The notes under the pieces: model-generated | What the model was told of the DNA's origin: nothing | The model's database searches: none | What the model saw: only the letters and a program-made list of their open reading frames with translations | Program-made: the position numbers and the translations under genes | Shown: positions 37,054-45,721 of the stretch, one piece after another | Layout: every line of letters begins with the position of its first letter | How positions within the stretch are numbered: position 1 is the first letter of the stretch | Source: Candidatus Borkfalkia faecavium | GTDB taxonomy: Bacteria; Bacillota; Clostridia; Christensenellales; Borkfalkiaceae | Length of the DNA stretch: 64,000 nucleotides | NCBI GenBank assembly: GCA_019114755.1 | Contig: DXEW01000003.1 | Coordinates: forward strand, 17,332 to 81,331 | Direction: 5' to 3'

Positions 37054-37740
37054 ATGCAAACGGATATGGAAGGGCTGTGGCGCACCGTGACGGCGGGCGA
37101 GACGGGCGAAAAGTTCGCCGCCTTTTACGCCATGCTGACAAAGGCCAACGCACAATTCAATTTGACGCGCATCACCGGCGAAGAGGAGTGCCGCGTAAAG
37201 CACTTTTTAGACAGTTTGGCGGGGATAGACTACTTTCCGCCAAACGCCGACTGCTGCGAAGTGGGCTCGGGCGCGGGGTTCCCCTCGGTGCCCCTGCTGA
37301 TCGCCCGGGGCGACCTTACGTTCACGCTGATCGAATCTTCTCAGAAAAAGTGCCGCTTTTTGGAAACGGTGATCAAAGAGCTTGGCCTGCGGGCAAGCGT
37401 TGTATGTGCGCGCGCCGAAGAGGCGGCGAAAGGCCCCTTGCGCGAACGGTTCGATATATGCTGCGCCCGCGCCGTGGCGCGGCTGAACACCCTGGCGGAG
37501 TACTGCCTTCCCTTTATCAAAAAGGGCGGGGCATTCATCGCCTATAAGGGCAACGCCGCAGAGGAGATGGAAGAGGCAAAGGGCGCCCTGCGCATTTTGG
37601 GCGGCGCCGTGGAAGAGGCGCGCACCTTTGACCTGCCGCAGGAGGCGGGGCGGCGCACCATCCTGGTATGCAGAAAGATCTCTCACACCCCGCCGCAGTA
37701 CCCGCGCGGGCACGGCAAAGAGCGCACGTCGCCGCTGTAA
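37054..37740 (+). CDS. rsmG: 16S rRNA (guanine527-N7)-methyltransferase RsmG
   Basis: QFNLTRITGEEECRVKHFLDSLAGIDYF, CCEVGSGAGFPSVPLLIARGDLTFTLIESSQKKCRFLETV. Confidence 0.9.
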   Translation: MQTDMEGLWRTVTAGETGEKFAAFYAMLTKANAQFNLTRITGEEECRVKHFLDSLAGIDYFPPNADCCEVGSGAGFPSVPLLIARGDLTFTLIESSQKKCRFLETVIKELGLRASVVCARAEEAAKGPLRERFDICCARAVARLNTLAEYCLPFIKKGGAFIAYKGNAAEEMEEAKGALRILGGAVEEARTFDLPQEAGRRTILVCRKISHTPPQYPRGHGKERTSPL

Positions 37741-37856
37741 AGCGATGCGGCGATAGTTTTTTCATCGGCGGACCGCGCAGCGGATCGGCGGCGGATCGTT
37801 TTTGAAAGCGGCAGATAAGCGGCGCACTTTGCGCCGGCAACAGATAAGGGGATACC

Positions 37857-38351
37857 ATGCCATTCACCTGCGCCCTCAGCGGGCACCGCGTTTTGAGCAG
37901 ACAATTTTCAAAACAGCTGCTGCTGCAGCAGCTGCGCGCCCTTTTGGAAGAGGGGGCAGACACCTTTTTGTGCGGCATGGCGCTGGGCTTTGACCTGATC
38001 TGCGCGGAAACGCTGACGGCTTTGCGCACGCAGTACCGCCTGCGGCTCGTGGCCTGCATCCCTTGCGCCGACCAGGCCTGCCGCTTTACTCCCGCCCAAA
38101 AACAGGCGTACCTGCGCGCCCTTTCCGCCTGCGACGAGAGCGTGGTGCTGCACGAGCGCTACGTGGACGGATGCATGTTCGAGCGCAACCGCTACATGGT
38201 AGACCATGCGGATATGCTGTACGCCTGCCTCGAACGCCCCACGGGCGGCACCCTGTACACGGTGAATTACGCCAAACGCAGGCACAAGCGCATCGTGTTT
38301 TACGGCTCGGAGCAGCTGAGCATGCTGCAAAACCTGTTCCCCGAAGGATAA
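37857..38351 (+). CDS. SLOG/DUF1273 (YpsA-like) family protein
   Basis: CALSGHRVLSRQF, GADTFLCGMALGFDLICAETLTALR, VLHERYVDGCMFERNRYMVDHADMLYACLERPTGGTLYTVNYAKRR. Confidence 0.78.
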   Translation: MPFTCALSGHRVLSRQFSKQLLLQQLRALLEEGADTFLCGMALGFDLICAETLTALRTQYRLRLVACIPCADQACRFTPAQKQAYLRALSACDESVVLHERYVDGCMFERNRYMVDHADMLYACLERPTGGTLYTVNYAKRRHKRIVFYGSEQLSMLQNLFPEG

Positions 38352-38395
38352 AAACCCCCAAATATGAAAAACTACGGCTTTTTTTTGTGGAGCGC

Positions 38396-38710
38396 TGTGG
38401 ATAACTGCCTGTGTGTTTCTGCACAACCCCCTCTTTTTTGCCAAAATGCGCCCGCGCTTTGCCTGCGGCGGGCGGAAAACGGGCGGGCGGGCGGAGAAAG
38501 TTATTCACCCATCCACTTTTTGCCAACAGAGGCGTCCACAAAATTTTCTGCCTTTATCCACAGCCAAAACCGCCCAACAGCTTGCATTTTTGCCCCTTTT
38601 CTACTATAATAATGGTGAAAAAACGGCGTTTACGGGCGGTTGTGCACAATTCTACACCCCCTATTACTAAATACATTACAATAAAAATAAAAAATATATT
38701 TTTATAAATG
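38396..38710. other. Candidate oriC/DnaA-box region upstream of dnaN
   Basis: TGTGGATAA (38396..38404), TTATTCACC (38501..38509), TTATCCACA (38554..38562), then an AT-rich stretch to ~38706. Confidence 0.55.
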
Positions 38711-38756
38711 ATTCGCGCCCTTGAACAACTGCGGCATCTGCGGAGGAGGAAATACT

Positions 38757-39857
38757 ATGAAGATCATTTGCGAAGGCATCGAACTTTCTGACAGCCTGAT
38801 GAAGGTGGTAAAGGCGTGCGCGACCAAGACGACGACGCTGATCTTGGAATGCGTGAAACTTTCCGCCAAGAACGACACGCTGACGCTGCTTGCCACCGAC
38901 GGCGAGATCTCTATCCGCAGGGATATCCGCGCGGAAGTGCTGGAAGAGGGCGCCGTGTGCGTGCCCGGCAAATACTTTGCCGACTTTATCAAGAGACTTG
39001 AAAACGAGCAGATCACCCTGGCCACCGACGGCAGCCAGATGCAGATCACCTACGGCGAGGCGCAGAGCGCCTTGCAGACGCTGAATGCGGACGACTTCCC
39101 CGCCATCGATACGGACATCAGCGAAAAATATGTGAAACTTTCGGCGCGCGACCTGAAGGAACTGATCGCCAAGACCACCTTCTGCTGCGCGCAGGACGAT
39201 TCGCGCCCGGTGCTGCGCGGCTGCCTGATCGCGGCGGAGGGGGGAAGGATCAGCTTTACCGCCCTCGACGGCTACCGCATGGCCATCTGCCGCAAGCTGG
39301 TTTTGGGAGGCACGGGCAATTTGCGCATCGTATGCCCCGGCAGGACGCTCAACGAGATCGGGCGGATGCTGGGTTCGGACGCGGACACCATCAGCCTGTT
39401 CGTGCAAAAGAACATGCTTTTGGTGCGCATCGACGACACGGTGCTCACCTCCCGCCTGTATGAGGGGGAATTTGTGAACGTGGCGGGCATCGTGCCGCAG
39501 GAATTTTTGAGCGAAGTGTATGCCGACAGGGCGCAGCTTGCCGAGAGCGTGGAGCGCGCGGCGGTGCTCGCCCGCACGGATAAAAACAGCGTGATCACCT
39601 TTGACGTGCGCGAAGGGTGCATGGGCATCTCTTCGTATACGACCATCGGCCGGGTAGACGAGAGCGTGCATGTTGCGCTGGAAGGGAAGGACGTGAAGAT
39701 CTCGCTCAACTGCAAATATATCAGCGACTGTTTGAACGCCATCGCCGACGACGGGGTGCACATCGGCTTCAACGGGCCGGTATCTCCGTGCGTGATCACC
39801 CCGCCGGAAGGAGATTCTTACCTGTATTTGATACTTCCCGTGCGTACAACGGGCTAA
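38757..39857 (+). CDS. dnaN: DNA polymerase III beta sliding clamp
   Basis: MKIICEGIELSDSLMKVVKAC, DDSRPVLRGCLIAAEGGRISFTALDGYRMA, C-terminal YLYLILPVRT. Confidence 0.93.
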   Translation: MKIICEGIELSDSLMKVVKACATKTTTLILECVKLSAKNDTLTLLATDGEISIRRDIRAEVLEEGAVCVPGKYFADFIKRLENEQITLATDGSQMQITYGEAQSALQTLNADDFPAIDTDISEKYVKLSARDLKELIAKTTFCCAQDDSRPVLRGCLIAAEGGRISFTALDGYRMAICRKLVLGGTGNLRIVCPGRTLNEIGRMLGSDADTISLFVQKNMLLVRIDDTVLTSRLYEGEFVNVAGIVPQEFLSEVYADRAQLAESVERAAVLARTDKNSVITFDVREGCMGISSYTTIGRVDESVHVALEGKDVKISLNCKYISDCLNAIADDGVHIGFNGPVSPCVITPPEGDSYLYLILPVRTTG

Positions 39858-39863
39858 AAACGG

Positions 39864-39893
39864 TTGACAGGTACGCGATTTTTTATGTATAAT
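39864..39893 (+). promoter_or_regulatory. Candidate sigma-A promoter for rpmH-rnpA-yidD-yidC
   Basis: TTGACA-N18-TATAAT between the dnaN stop and the rpmH start. Confidence 0.75.
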
Positions 39894-39929
39894 GAAAAAT
39901 ATAATTTAGAATAGGAGCAGAATGCAAAA

Positions 39930-40064
39930 ATGAAGAGAACATATCAGCCCAAAAAGAGGCAGAGAAGCAAAGTGCACGGTTTTCGCCAGAGGATGAAGAC
40001 GCAGGGCGGCAGAAAGACGCTCAAGCGCCGCAGAGACAAGGGCAGAAAGAAACTTTCCGCCTGA
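39930..40064 (+). CDS. rpmH: 50S ribosomal protein L34
   Basis: My translation: [44 protein letters not shown] (44 aa). Below the ORF-track length cutoff. Confidence 0.97.
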   Translation: MKRTYQPKKRQRSKVHGFRQRMKTQGGRKTLKRRRDKGRKKLSA

Positions 40065-40102
40065 CGCGAACGAGAAAGGAAGAGAGCCGGCCGGGCCAGC
40101 AC

Positions 40103-40423
40103 ATGTTGTATCAAAGATTAAAGAAAAACAATGAGTTTCAAAAATTGTTTACAAGGGGAAAAAAATGTTTTTCCCCTGCTTTAATTATACTGTATATGCC
40201 GGCAAAGCAGACCTCGCTGGGGGTATGCGTGAGCAAAAAGCACGGCAAGAGCGTGCGCCGCAACCGCATCAAACGGCTGCTGCGCGAGGCGTTCCGCCAT
40301 ACCTGCGCGCAGCTGAAAAGGCCGTGCGCGGTGGTGCTGATCCCCAAACCTTGTGAAGAGCATACCCTGCGGGCGTTTGAAAGCAGCCTGCGCGGGGCGC
40401 TCAGGCGGGAGGGACTGCTGTGA
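40103..40423 (+). CDS. rnpA: Ribonuclease P protein component
   Basis: LKKNNEFQKLFTRGKKCF, SKKHGKSVRRNRIKRLLREAFR. Between rpmH and yidD. Confidence 0.92.
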   Translation: MLYQRLKKNNEFQKLFTRGKKCFSPALIILYMPAKQTSLGVCVSKKHGKSVRRNRIKRLLREAFRHTCAQLKRPCAVVLIPKPCEEHTLRAFESSLRGALRREGLL

Positions 40424-40707
40424 AACGCCTGCGCGCGGTATGGAAGAAGCTGCGCCGCAGCGTGTTCCGCCCCTACGCGAAGATGCTGTGCATGCGGCTG
40501 ATCATATTCTATCAGCGGTATTTTTCCAAGGGGACCTGCCTGTACAGGCCGACCTGCTCGCAGTACATGCTGGAGTCCATCAACAATTTAGGCGCTTTGG
40601 CGGGAATTTTGGCGGGGACGTGGCGGATACTGCGCTGCAACCCCTTTTCTAAGGGCGGGTACGACCCCGCGCCCGAAAACCCGCGGAAGGTGCGCTGGCT
40701 CTATTAA
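40420..40707 (+). CDS. yidD: Membrane protein insertion efficiency factor YidD
   Basis: MRLIIFYQRYFSKGTCLYRPTCSQYMLESINNLGALAGILAGTWRILRCNPFSKGGYDPAPE. GTG start overlapping the rnpA stop. Confidence 0.92.
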   Translation: MKRLRAVWKKLRRSVFRPYAKMLCMRLIIFYQRYFSKGTCLYRPTCSQYMLESINNLGALAGILAGTWRILRCNPFSKGGYDPAPENPRKVRWLY

Positions 40708-40713
40708 AAAAGT

Positions 40714-42099
40714 ATGGATATTTTGAATCTGAACGCAACGATCAACCTGTTTTCACCGGACGCGATCGGCGACACGCTGAATTTTTTGGGCGTGGTGGTG
40801 CAATGGATCGTGACCTGGCTGCCCTGGGTGGGCGTGGGCATCATTTTATTTACGCTCATCTTGAAGACCATCACCCTGCCGCTCGACATCTTTTCAAAGG
40901 CTTCGATGCGCAAAAACAGCCTGAAGATGGAAAAGATGCGGCCGCAGCTGGAAAAATTGCAGAAGCAATACCAGAACGACCAGCAGACGTACAACGCCAA
41001 GATGATGGAGCTGTACAAGAAGAACGGCTATTCGATGCTGGGGGCATGCCTGCCTTCCCTCGTCACCATCGTCATCTTCTTCATCGTCATGGGCGCGTTT
41101 TCCGACTATTCGCAGTTTGCAAACCTCGACGTCTACCGCGAGATGACCAGGCAGTATAACGCCGCGGTGCTGCAATATGCGCCCGAGATCGAGAGCGCGA
41201 ACCTTGCGGGCGTGCGCTACGAAGAGGGGCAGAGCTCGGATGCGGGCGTGATCCCCTATACGCGCATCGAGACGTATACCTCGGAAGAGTCGCTCATCGA
41301 GATCGTGGTGAAAAAATCGCTGGAATTGGACAAGGCGGGGCTGACGGCAGAAGAGCTGGACGGCTACGACTGGAGCAATACCGACGCGGAACAAGGCCCC
41401 GTGGTCAAGGCGGAGTCTACCGAATACAACGTGAAGGCGGAAGAGACGCTGGCAAGCGGCGACGCCGCCATGAAAGCCGCCGTAGAGAAGGCGCGCGCGA
41501 ATGCGGGCATCAGCGGAGACGCGAACGTCGCCGCCGAGGCGATGCGCATCATCGGCCGCGCGGCAGCGGCGGAGGCGTATGAAGAGTTCGACGCCGGCTT
41601 TTTGTGGGTGAAGAACATTTGGCTGCCCGATACCTCCTACCAGCACCCGCTGCAGCAGGAAAAGGGCATCGACGCCGACCACTATAACGAGATCACTTAC
41701 GATCTGACGGCGGAAAAAGACGCCGCCAACGGGTATTATATCCTCATCGTCATCTCCATCGGCACCATGTTCCTGTCGCAGTTCATCATCTCTCGCAGCC
41801 AGAAGGCGCAGAACGAATTGCAGACGGCGGACGGCCGCGGCAAGAAGACGCAGAACATGATGATGGTCATCATGCCGCTGATGTTCGGCGTGTTCTCCTT
41901 CTTTTACAGCGCGGCGTTCAGTATTTACATGATCGTGAGCAACCTGTACAGCATCGTCAGCACGCTTCTCATCAATCTGGTGATCGACGCGCGCTTCAAG
42001 AAGAAAGAAGAGCTGGAGATACAGGCAAAATACAACCAAAGGATTCCGCAGTCGGCACGCAAGACAGGCAATGAGCGGAAGGGAGGAAAAACCAAATGA
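40714..42099 (+). CDS. yidC: YidC/Oxa1-family membrane insertase
   Basis: IILFTLILKTITLPLDIFSKASMRKNSLKMEKMRPQLEKLQKQYQND, MLGACLPSLVTIVIFFIVMGAF. In an rnpA-yidD-yidC-jag cluster. Confidence 0.92.
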   Translation: MDILNLNATINLFSPDAIGDTLNFLGVVVQWIVTWLPWVGVGIILFTLILKTITLPLDIFSKASMRKNSLKMEKMRPQLEKLQKQYQNDQQTYNAKMMELYKKNGYSMLGACLPSLVTIVIFFIVMGAFSDYSQFANLDVYREMTRQYNAAVLQYAPEIESANLAGVRYEEGQSSDAGVIPYTRIETYTSEESLIEIVVKKSLELDKAGLTAEELDGYDWSNTDAEQGPVVKAESTEYNVKAEETLASGDAAMKAAVEKARANAGISGDANVAAEAMRIIGRAAAAEAYEEFDAGFLWVKNIWLPDTSYQHPLQQEKGIDADHYNEITYDLTAEKDAANGYYILIVISIGTMFLSQFIISRSQKAQNELQTADGRGKKTQNMMMVIMPLMFGVFSFFYSAAFSIYMIVSNLYSIVSTLLINLVIDARFKKKEELEIQAKYNQRIPQSARKTGNERKGGKTK

Positions 42100-43064
42100 A
42101 AGAGTACGAATTCAGCGGCAAAACGGTAGAAGAGGCCATCGAAGAAGGGCTGCGGACGCTGGGCATCGGGCGCGAAGAGGCGCAGATCACCGTGCTGGAA
42201 GAGGGCAAAAAGGGCGGCTTGTTTACAAAGGCCGTGAAGGCGCGCGTCAGCATGGGCAAAAAGCCCACCGACGGCGAGCGCGCGGCGGAGTTTTTGGACG
42301 GGCTGTTTGAACTGATGCACGTTTCCGCCACCACCGAACTGGACGAAGACGGAGAGCATACGAGGGTCAACGTGATCACCGCCAACACCTACGCTTTGGT
42401 AGGCCACCGCGGCGAGCTGCTGGACGCCTTGCAGGTGCTTGCGGGCGCCGTGGCGAACATCGGCAGAGAGGAATACAAGCGCATCGTGGTGGACTGCGAA
42501 GGCTACCGCGACAAGCGCGAACTGACGCTCAAGCATCTGGCTGAAAAACTGGCGGCCAAGGCGGTGCGGCTGGGCAGGAAGGTATCCATCGAGCCCATGA
42601 CCCCCTACGAGCGGCGCATCATCCACGCCGCCCTTGCCGACAGCACCGAGGTGAAGACGGCGAGCGAGGGCAAAGAGCCCAACCGTTATGTGGTGGTCAT
42701 CCCCAACAACCTGCGCCCGGGCGCAGACAGGCGGGGCGGCAGAGGCCGCTACGACCGCGAGCGCCGCGGCGGATACGACCGCGAGCGGAGCGGCTATGAC
42801 AGGCGCGGCGGGTACGACAGGGACAGGAGCGGCTACGACAACAGGCGCAAGAGCTACGACCGCGACGCCGGCGGCGACGGCGCGCAGAATGAGCGCCGCT
42901 ACGACAGGCGCAGAGACGATCGCCGCGGCGGATACGACAGAGACCGCCGTGAACGGCCGCGCGCCACGGGCCTGCCCCGTTCCAAACGGCAGCCCTACTT
43001 CGGCACCTACCTGGGCAACAGCAACGACATGAAGCAGACGGAAACGCCGAAAGACGAAGAATAA
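42096..43064 (+). CDS. khpB: Jag/KhpB RNA-binding protein (Jag-N, KH, R3H) with an Arg/Gly/Tyr/Asp-rich C-terminal tail
   Basis: EYEFSGKTVEEAIEEGLRTLGIGREEAQITVLEEGKKGGLF; NTYALVGHRGELLDALQVLAGAVAN; MTPYERRIIHAALAD; then RRGGRGRYDRERRGGYDRERSGYDRRGGYDRDRSGYD. Confidence 0.9.
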   Translation: MKEYEFSGKTVEEAIEEGLRTLGIGREEAQITVLEEGKKGGLFTKAVKARVSMGKKPTDGERAAEFLDGLFELMHVSATTELDEDGEHTRVNVITANTYALVGHRGELLDALQVLAGAVANIGREEYKRIVVDCEGYRDKRELTLKHLAEKLAAKAVRLGRKVSIEPMTPYERRIIHAALADSTEVKTASEGKEPNRYVVVIPNNLRPGADRRGGRGRYDRERRGGYDRERSGYDRRGGYDRDRSGYDNRRKSYDRDAGGDGAQNERRYDRRRDDRRGGYDRDRRERPRATGLPRSKRQPYFGTYLGNSNDMKQTETPKDEE

Positions 43065-43086
43065 GCAGAATACAAAGAATACAAAG

Positions 43087-43114
43087 AGGACCTCTCCGCA
43101 GGGAGAGGTCCTCT
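43087..43114 (+). terminator. Hairpin terminator after khpB
   Basis: GAGGACCTCTCcgcaGGGAGAGGTCCTC. Confidence 0.7.
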
Positions 43115-43132
43115 TATCGTTTGCCTTTAGTT

Positions 43133-44410
43133 TCAGCAAGTGAACAATATTTCCAGCACAAAGCGCCTTTCTTTTTTATACACCAGCATTTCGCCCTTAT
43201 ATTTTTGCACCACATAGCGGATACTCTTCATGCCGAAGCCGTGGTAGCCGTTGTTTTGCTTGGTGGAGACGGGCAGGCCGTCTTCAAACTGCAATTCGCG
43301 GGAGCAGAAATTTTCAAGACAGATGCTGACCAGCCTGCCGTGTTTGTTCACCTTGAGGACGATGGTGCGGTTTTCCGGCTTTTCCGCCTGCAAACTTTCA
43401 AAGGCGTTGTCGAGCGCGTTGCCGAAGAGGGTGAAGACGTCGCTGTTTTTCATGAACGAGAGGCAGGCGCCGTCTACGATATACGAAAAGTCGATGGAAA
43501 AGCGGTTGAACAGCAGGCTTTTTTCCATCAGCACCGCGTCTAACGCCTTGTTGCCCGTCTGGATGGAAGAATCGTAGATCTGGATGGAGTTTTTCAGCTC
43601 CTGCAGGTATTCCGCCCTGTCGGCATCGGGAGGGGCGGCGCCGTACAGGTCTAACTGGTGCTTTAAGTCGTGGCACTTACGGTTGATGATCTCGATATTT
43701 TCCTGCGTGAGGCGGTGCTTTTGTTCGGTCATTTTCAGCAGCTGTTCGGTGATCTCGGCGTCGCGCTGCAGGCGGGTGTTGCGGAGCAGGTCTGACAGGC
43801 AGACGAGGAGCAGAAGGTCGGCGATGATGTTGAACAGCCGCGCCGAGGTGACTTCGCGCTCGAACGCCTGCATGTACATGTTGACGAGGTACGCCACGAC
43901 CAGCGTAGCCACGGCGAAGATGAGGATGGGCAGCTTTTTGAAGCCGACGCTGCCGTGGCGGTCCATGTTGCGGACGATGAAAAAGTAGAACAAAATGTAG
44001 CCCGCCGCCATGACGCCGAGGCGGATGAGGGTGGAAGGGAGCATGGGCAGGGAAGATTGCCGCACGAACTCCGCCAAGCTGAAGGTGCCGTTTTGCAGGG
44101 CGTATGCCATGGTGGCGATGAATAAGAGGTCGGTGAACGGGGCCTTGAAGCACAGCCACAGCCCCAGCAGTGACAGCAGGAACAGCAGCAGGTAGCTCAG
44201 GCGTATCCAGCCGCCGACGGTCAGCCAGGGAGTAAAGTATGTGTCGGGGAGAAGTTCCGGCAAAATGCTGAAGGCGGCGCCGAAGAGCACGGCAGACAGC
44301 CAAAAGAACCTGCGCCGCATGCCCTTATAGTTGAACAGCATCTCCGCGAGCCATAGCTGGGGCGCGAACGCCATTGAAAAGCGGAAAAGAAGGATCGTGA
44401 ATTCTTCCAT
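43133..44410 (-). CDS. GHKL-domain sensor histidine kinase (AgrC-like)
   Basis: Multiple N-terminal hydrophobic segments, NRKCHDLKHQLDLYG, FGNALDNAFESLQ, NNGYHGFGMKSIRYVVQKYKGEM. Confidence 0.85.
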   Translation of the reverse strand: MEEFTILLFRFSMAFAPQLWLAEMLFNYKGMRRRFFWLSAVLFGAAFSILPELLPDTYFTPWLTVGGWIRLSYLLLFLLSLLGLWLCFKAPFTDLLFIATMAYALQNGTFSLAEFVRQSSLPMLPSTLIRLGVMAAGYILFYFFIVRNMDRHGSVGFKKLPILIFAVATLVVAYLVNMYMQAFEREVTSARLFNIIADLLLLVCLSDLLRNTRLQRDAEITEQLLKMTEQKHRLTQENIEIINRKCHDLKHQLDLYGAAPPDADRAEYLQELKNSIQIYDSSIQTGNKALDAVLMEKSLLFNRFSIDFSYIVDGACLSFMKNSDVFTLFGNALDNAFESLQAEKPENRTIVLKVNKHGRLVSICLENFCSRELQFEDGLPVSTKQNNGYHGFGMKSIRYVVQKYKGEMLVYKKERRFVLEILFTC

Positions 44411-44489
44411 GGTCTGGTCCCCCTATATAAGCGGAATGAGCTCCTTCGGGCGGCAGGGCGCGGAAAAAATATGTTGTAGAAAAGCGCGT

Positions 44490-45215
44490 TCAGCGCGCCG
44501 CACTGCCACCCTGGCTGTAAAAGAGCATGATAGACTGCATAAAATCTTTTTTATACGAGCGGCTGATCTTGAGTTGATCGCCGCCGACGGTGACGTAGTC
44601 GCCGCGGACCTGCATGACGTGGCGCAGGTTGACCAGGTAGCTGACGTTGCAGCGGGCAAAGCCGAGGGGGGAGAATTCTTCTTCCGCCTTGGCCATGATG
44701 CCCCACACTTCAAAGGCGCCGCGCACCGTGTGATATAAGAGCTTGTGCTGCACGACTTCGATATAATAAATGTCTGAAACGGCGATGCGCGCGTAGCCGC
44801 TTTCCGTTTTGAGCAGCTTTTCCTGCCGGCCGAACCTGCTTGCGGCGGCGATGGCTTTTTCCATTTTGAAGGAAAAGGTCTCGTAGCTGACGGGCTTTAA
44901 GATGAAGTCCATGGCGCTGACTTCGTAGCCCTTGAACACATACTGCGCCATATTGGTGATGAAGATGAGGCAGACGGTATCGTCCAGCTCGCGCAGTTTC
45001 TGCGCCGCCTTGATGCCGTCCATATACGGCATTTCGATGTCCATCAATACGATCTGAAAGTCGGGGCGGTAAGAATCTAAAAAGGAAAGCCCGTCTTGAA
45101 AGCAGTCGATAGAGAATTTGTATTCGCCGGCGCCCGACTGTTCCATGCGGTGCAGGTAACTTTGCAGCGTTTCGCGAAAGGCGGCGTCGTCTTCAATGAT
45201 AGCGATCTTGGTCAT
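44490..45215 (-). CDS. LytTR-family response regulator
   Basis: MTKIAIIEDDAAFRETL, QIVLMDIEMPYMDGIKAAQKLR, DIYYIEVVQHKLLYHTVRGAFEVWG, RCNVSYLVNLRHVMQVRGDYVTVGGDQLKISRSYKKDF. Confidence 0.9.
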   Translation of the reverse strand: MTKIAIIEDDAAFRETLQSYLHRMEQSGAGEYKFSIDCFQDGLSFLDSYRPDFQIVLMDIEMPYMDGIKAAQKLRELDDTVCLIFITNMAQYVFKGYEVSAMDFILKPVSYETFSFKMEKAIAAASRFGRQEKLLKTESGYARIAVSDIYYIEVVQHKLLYHTVRGAFEVWGIMAKAEEEFSPLGFARCNVSYLVNLRHVMQVRGDYVTVGGDQLKISRSYKKDFMQSIMLFYSQGGSAAR

Positions 45216-45721
45216 TGGCATTCCTCGTGTTTTTGGCAAAGCCGAAGCAGCCCCGCTGTTTTTGCCTTGCCTTTGATAATCGTATATCCATTATACAATA
45301 AAAAGCCGCCGTTGTAAAGACGCAATTTGAAAATTATTGCCAGCGTTTTTGACGCTTACATGATACCATACAAACGGCCTTTGTTCCATACGTTTTACAT
45401 AATATACAAAATTTTTTGCGCACAATGCAGGGCGGCTGCATTTGATGTCTGTGCGGCGGCGACGCCTGCGGGCAAAAGAAGGGAAAAATATGCATCTTGT
45501 GCGGCGGGCGGAGGAAAAAAATTGTAAAGTACGCAAAGAAAATGACCAAAAAAGAAAATGTGTTGATAAAATTTTTCTTTTTGGTATAATGGCACTGATT
45601 TTTGCGGGTGCAGCGCAGAGCGCCCGCGGAAGAACAGCAAAGAGGAGGAATGCGCCGGAAAAAATCATTTGCAGGCTTGTAACAAAAACAAAAAAAATTT
45701 GATAAAGGAGAATGTTTTCTG

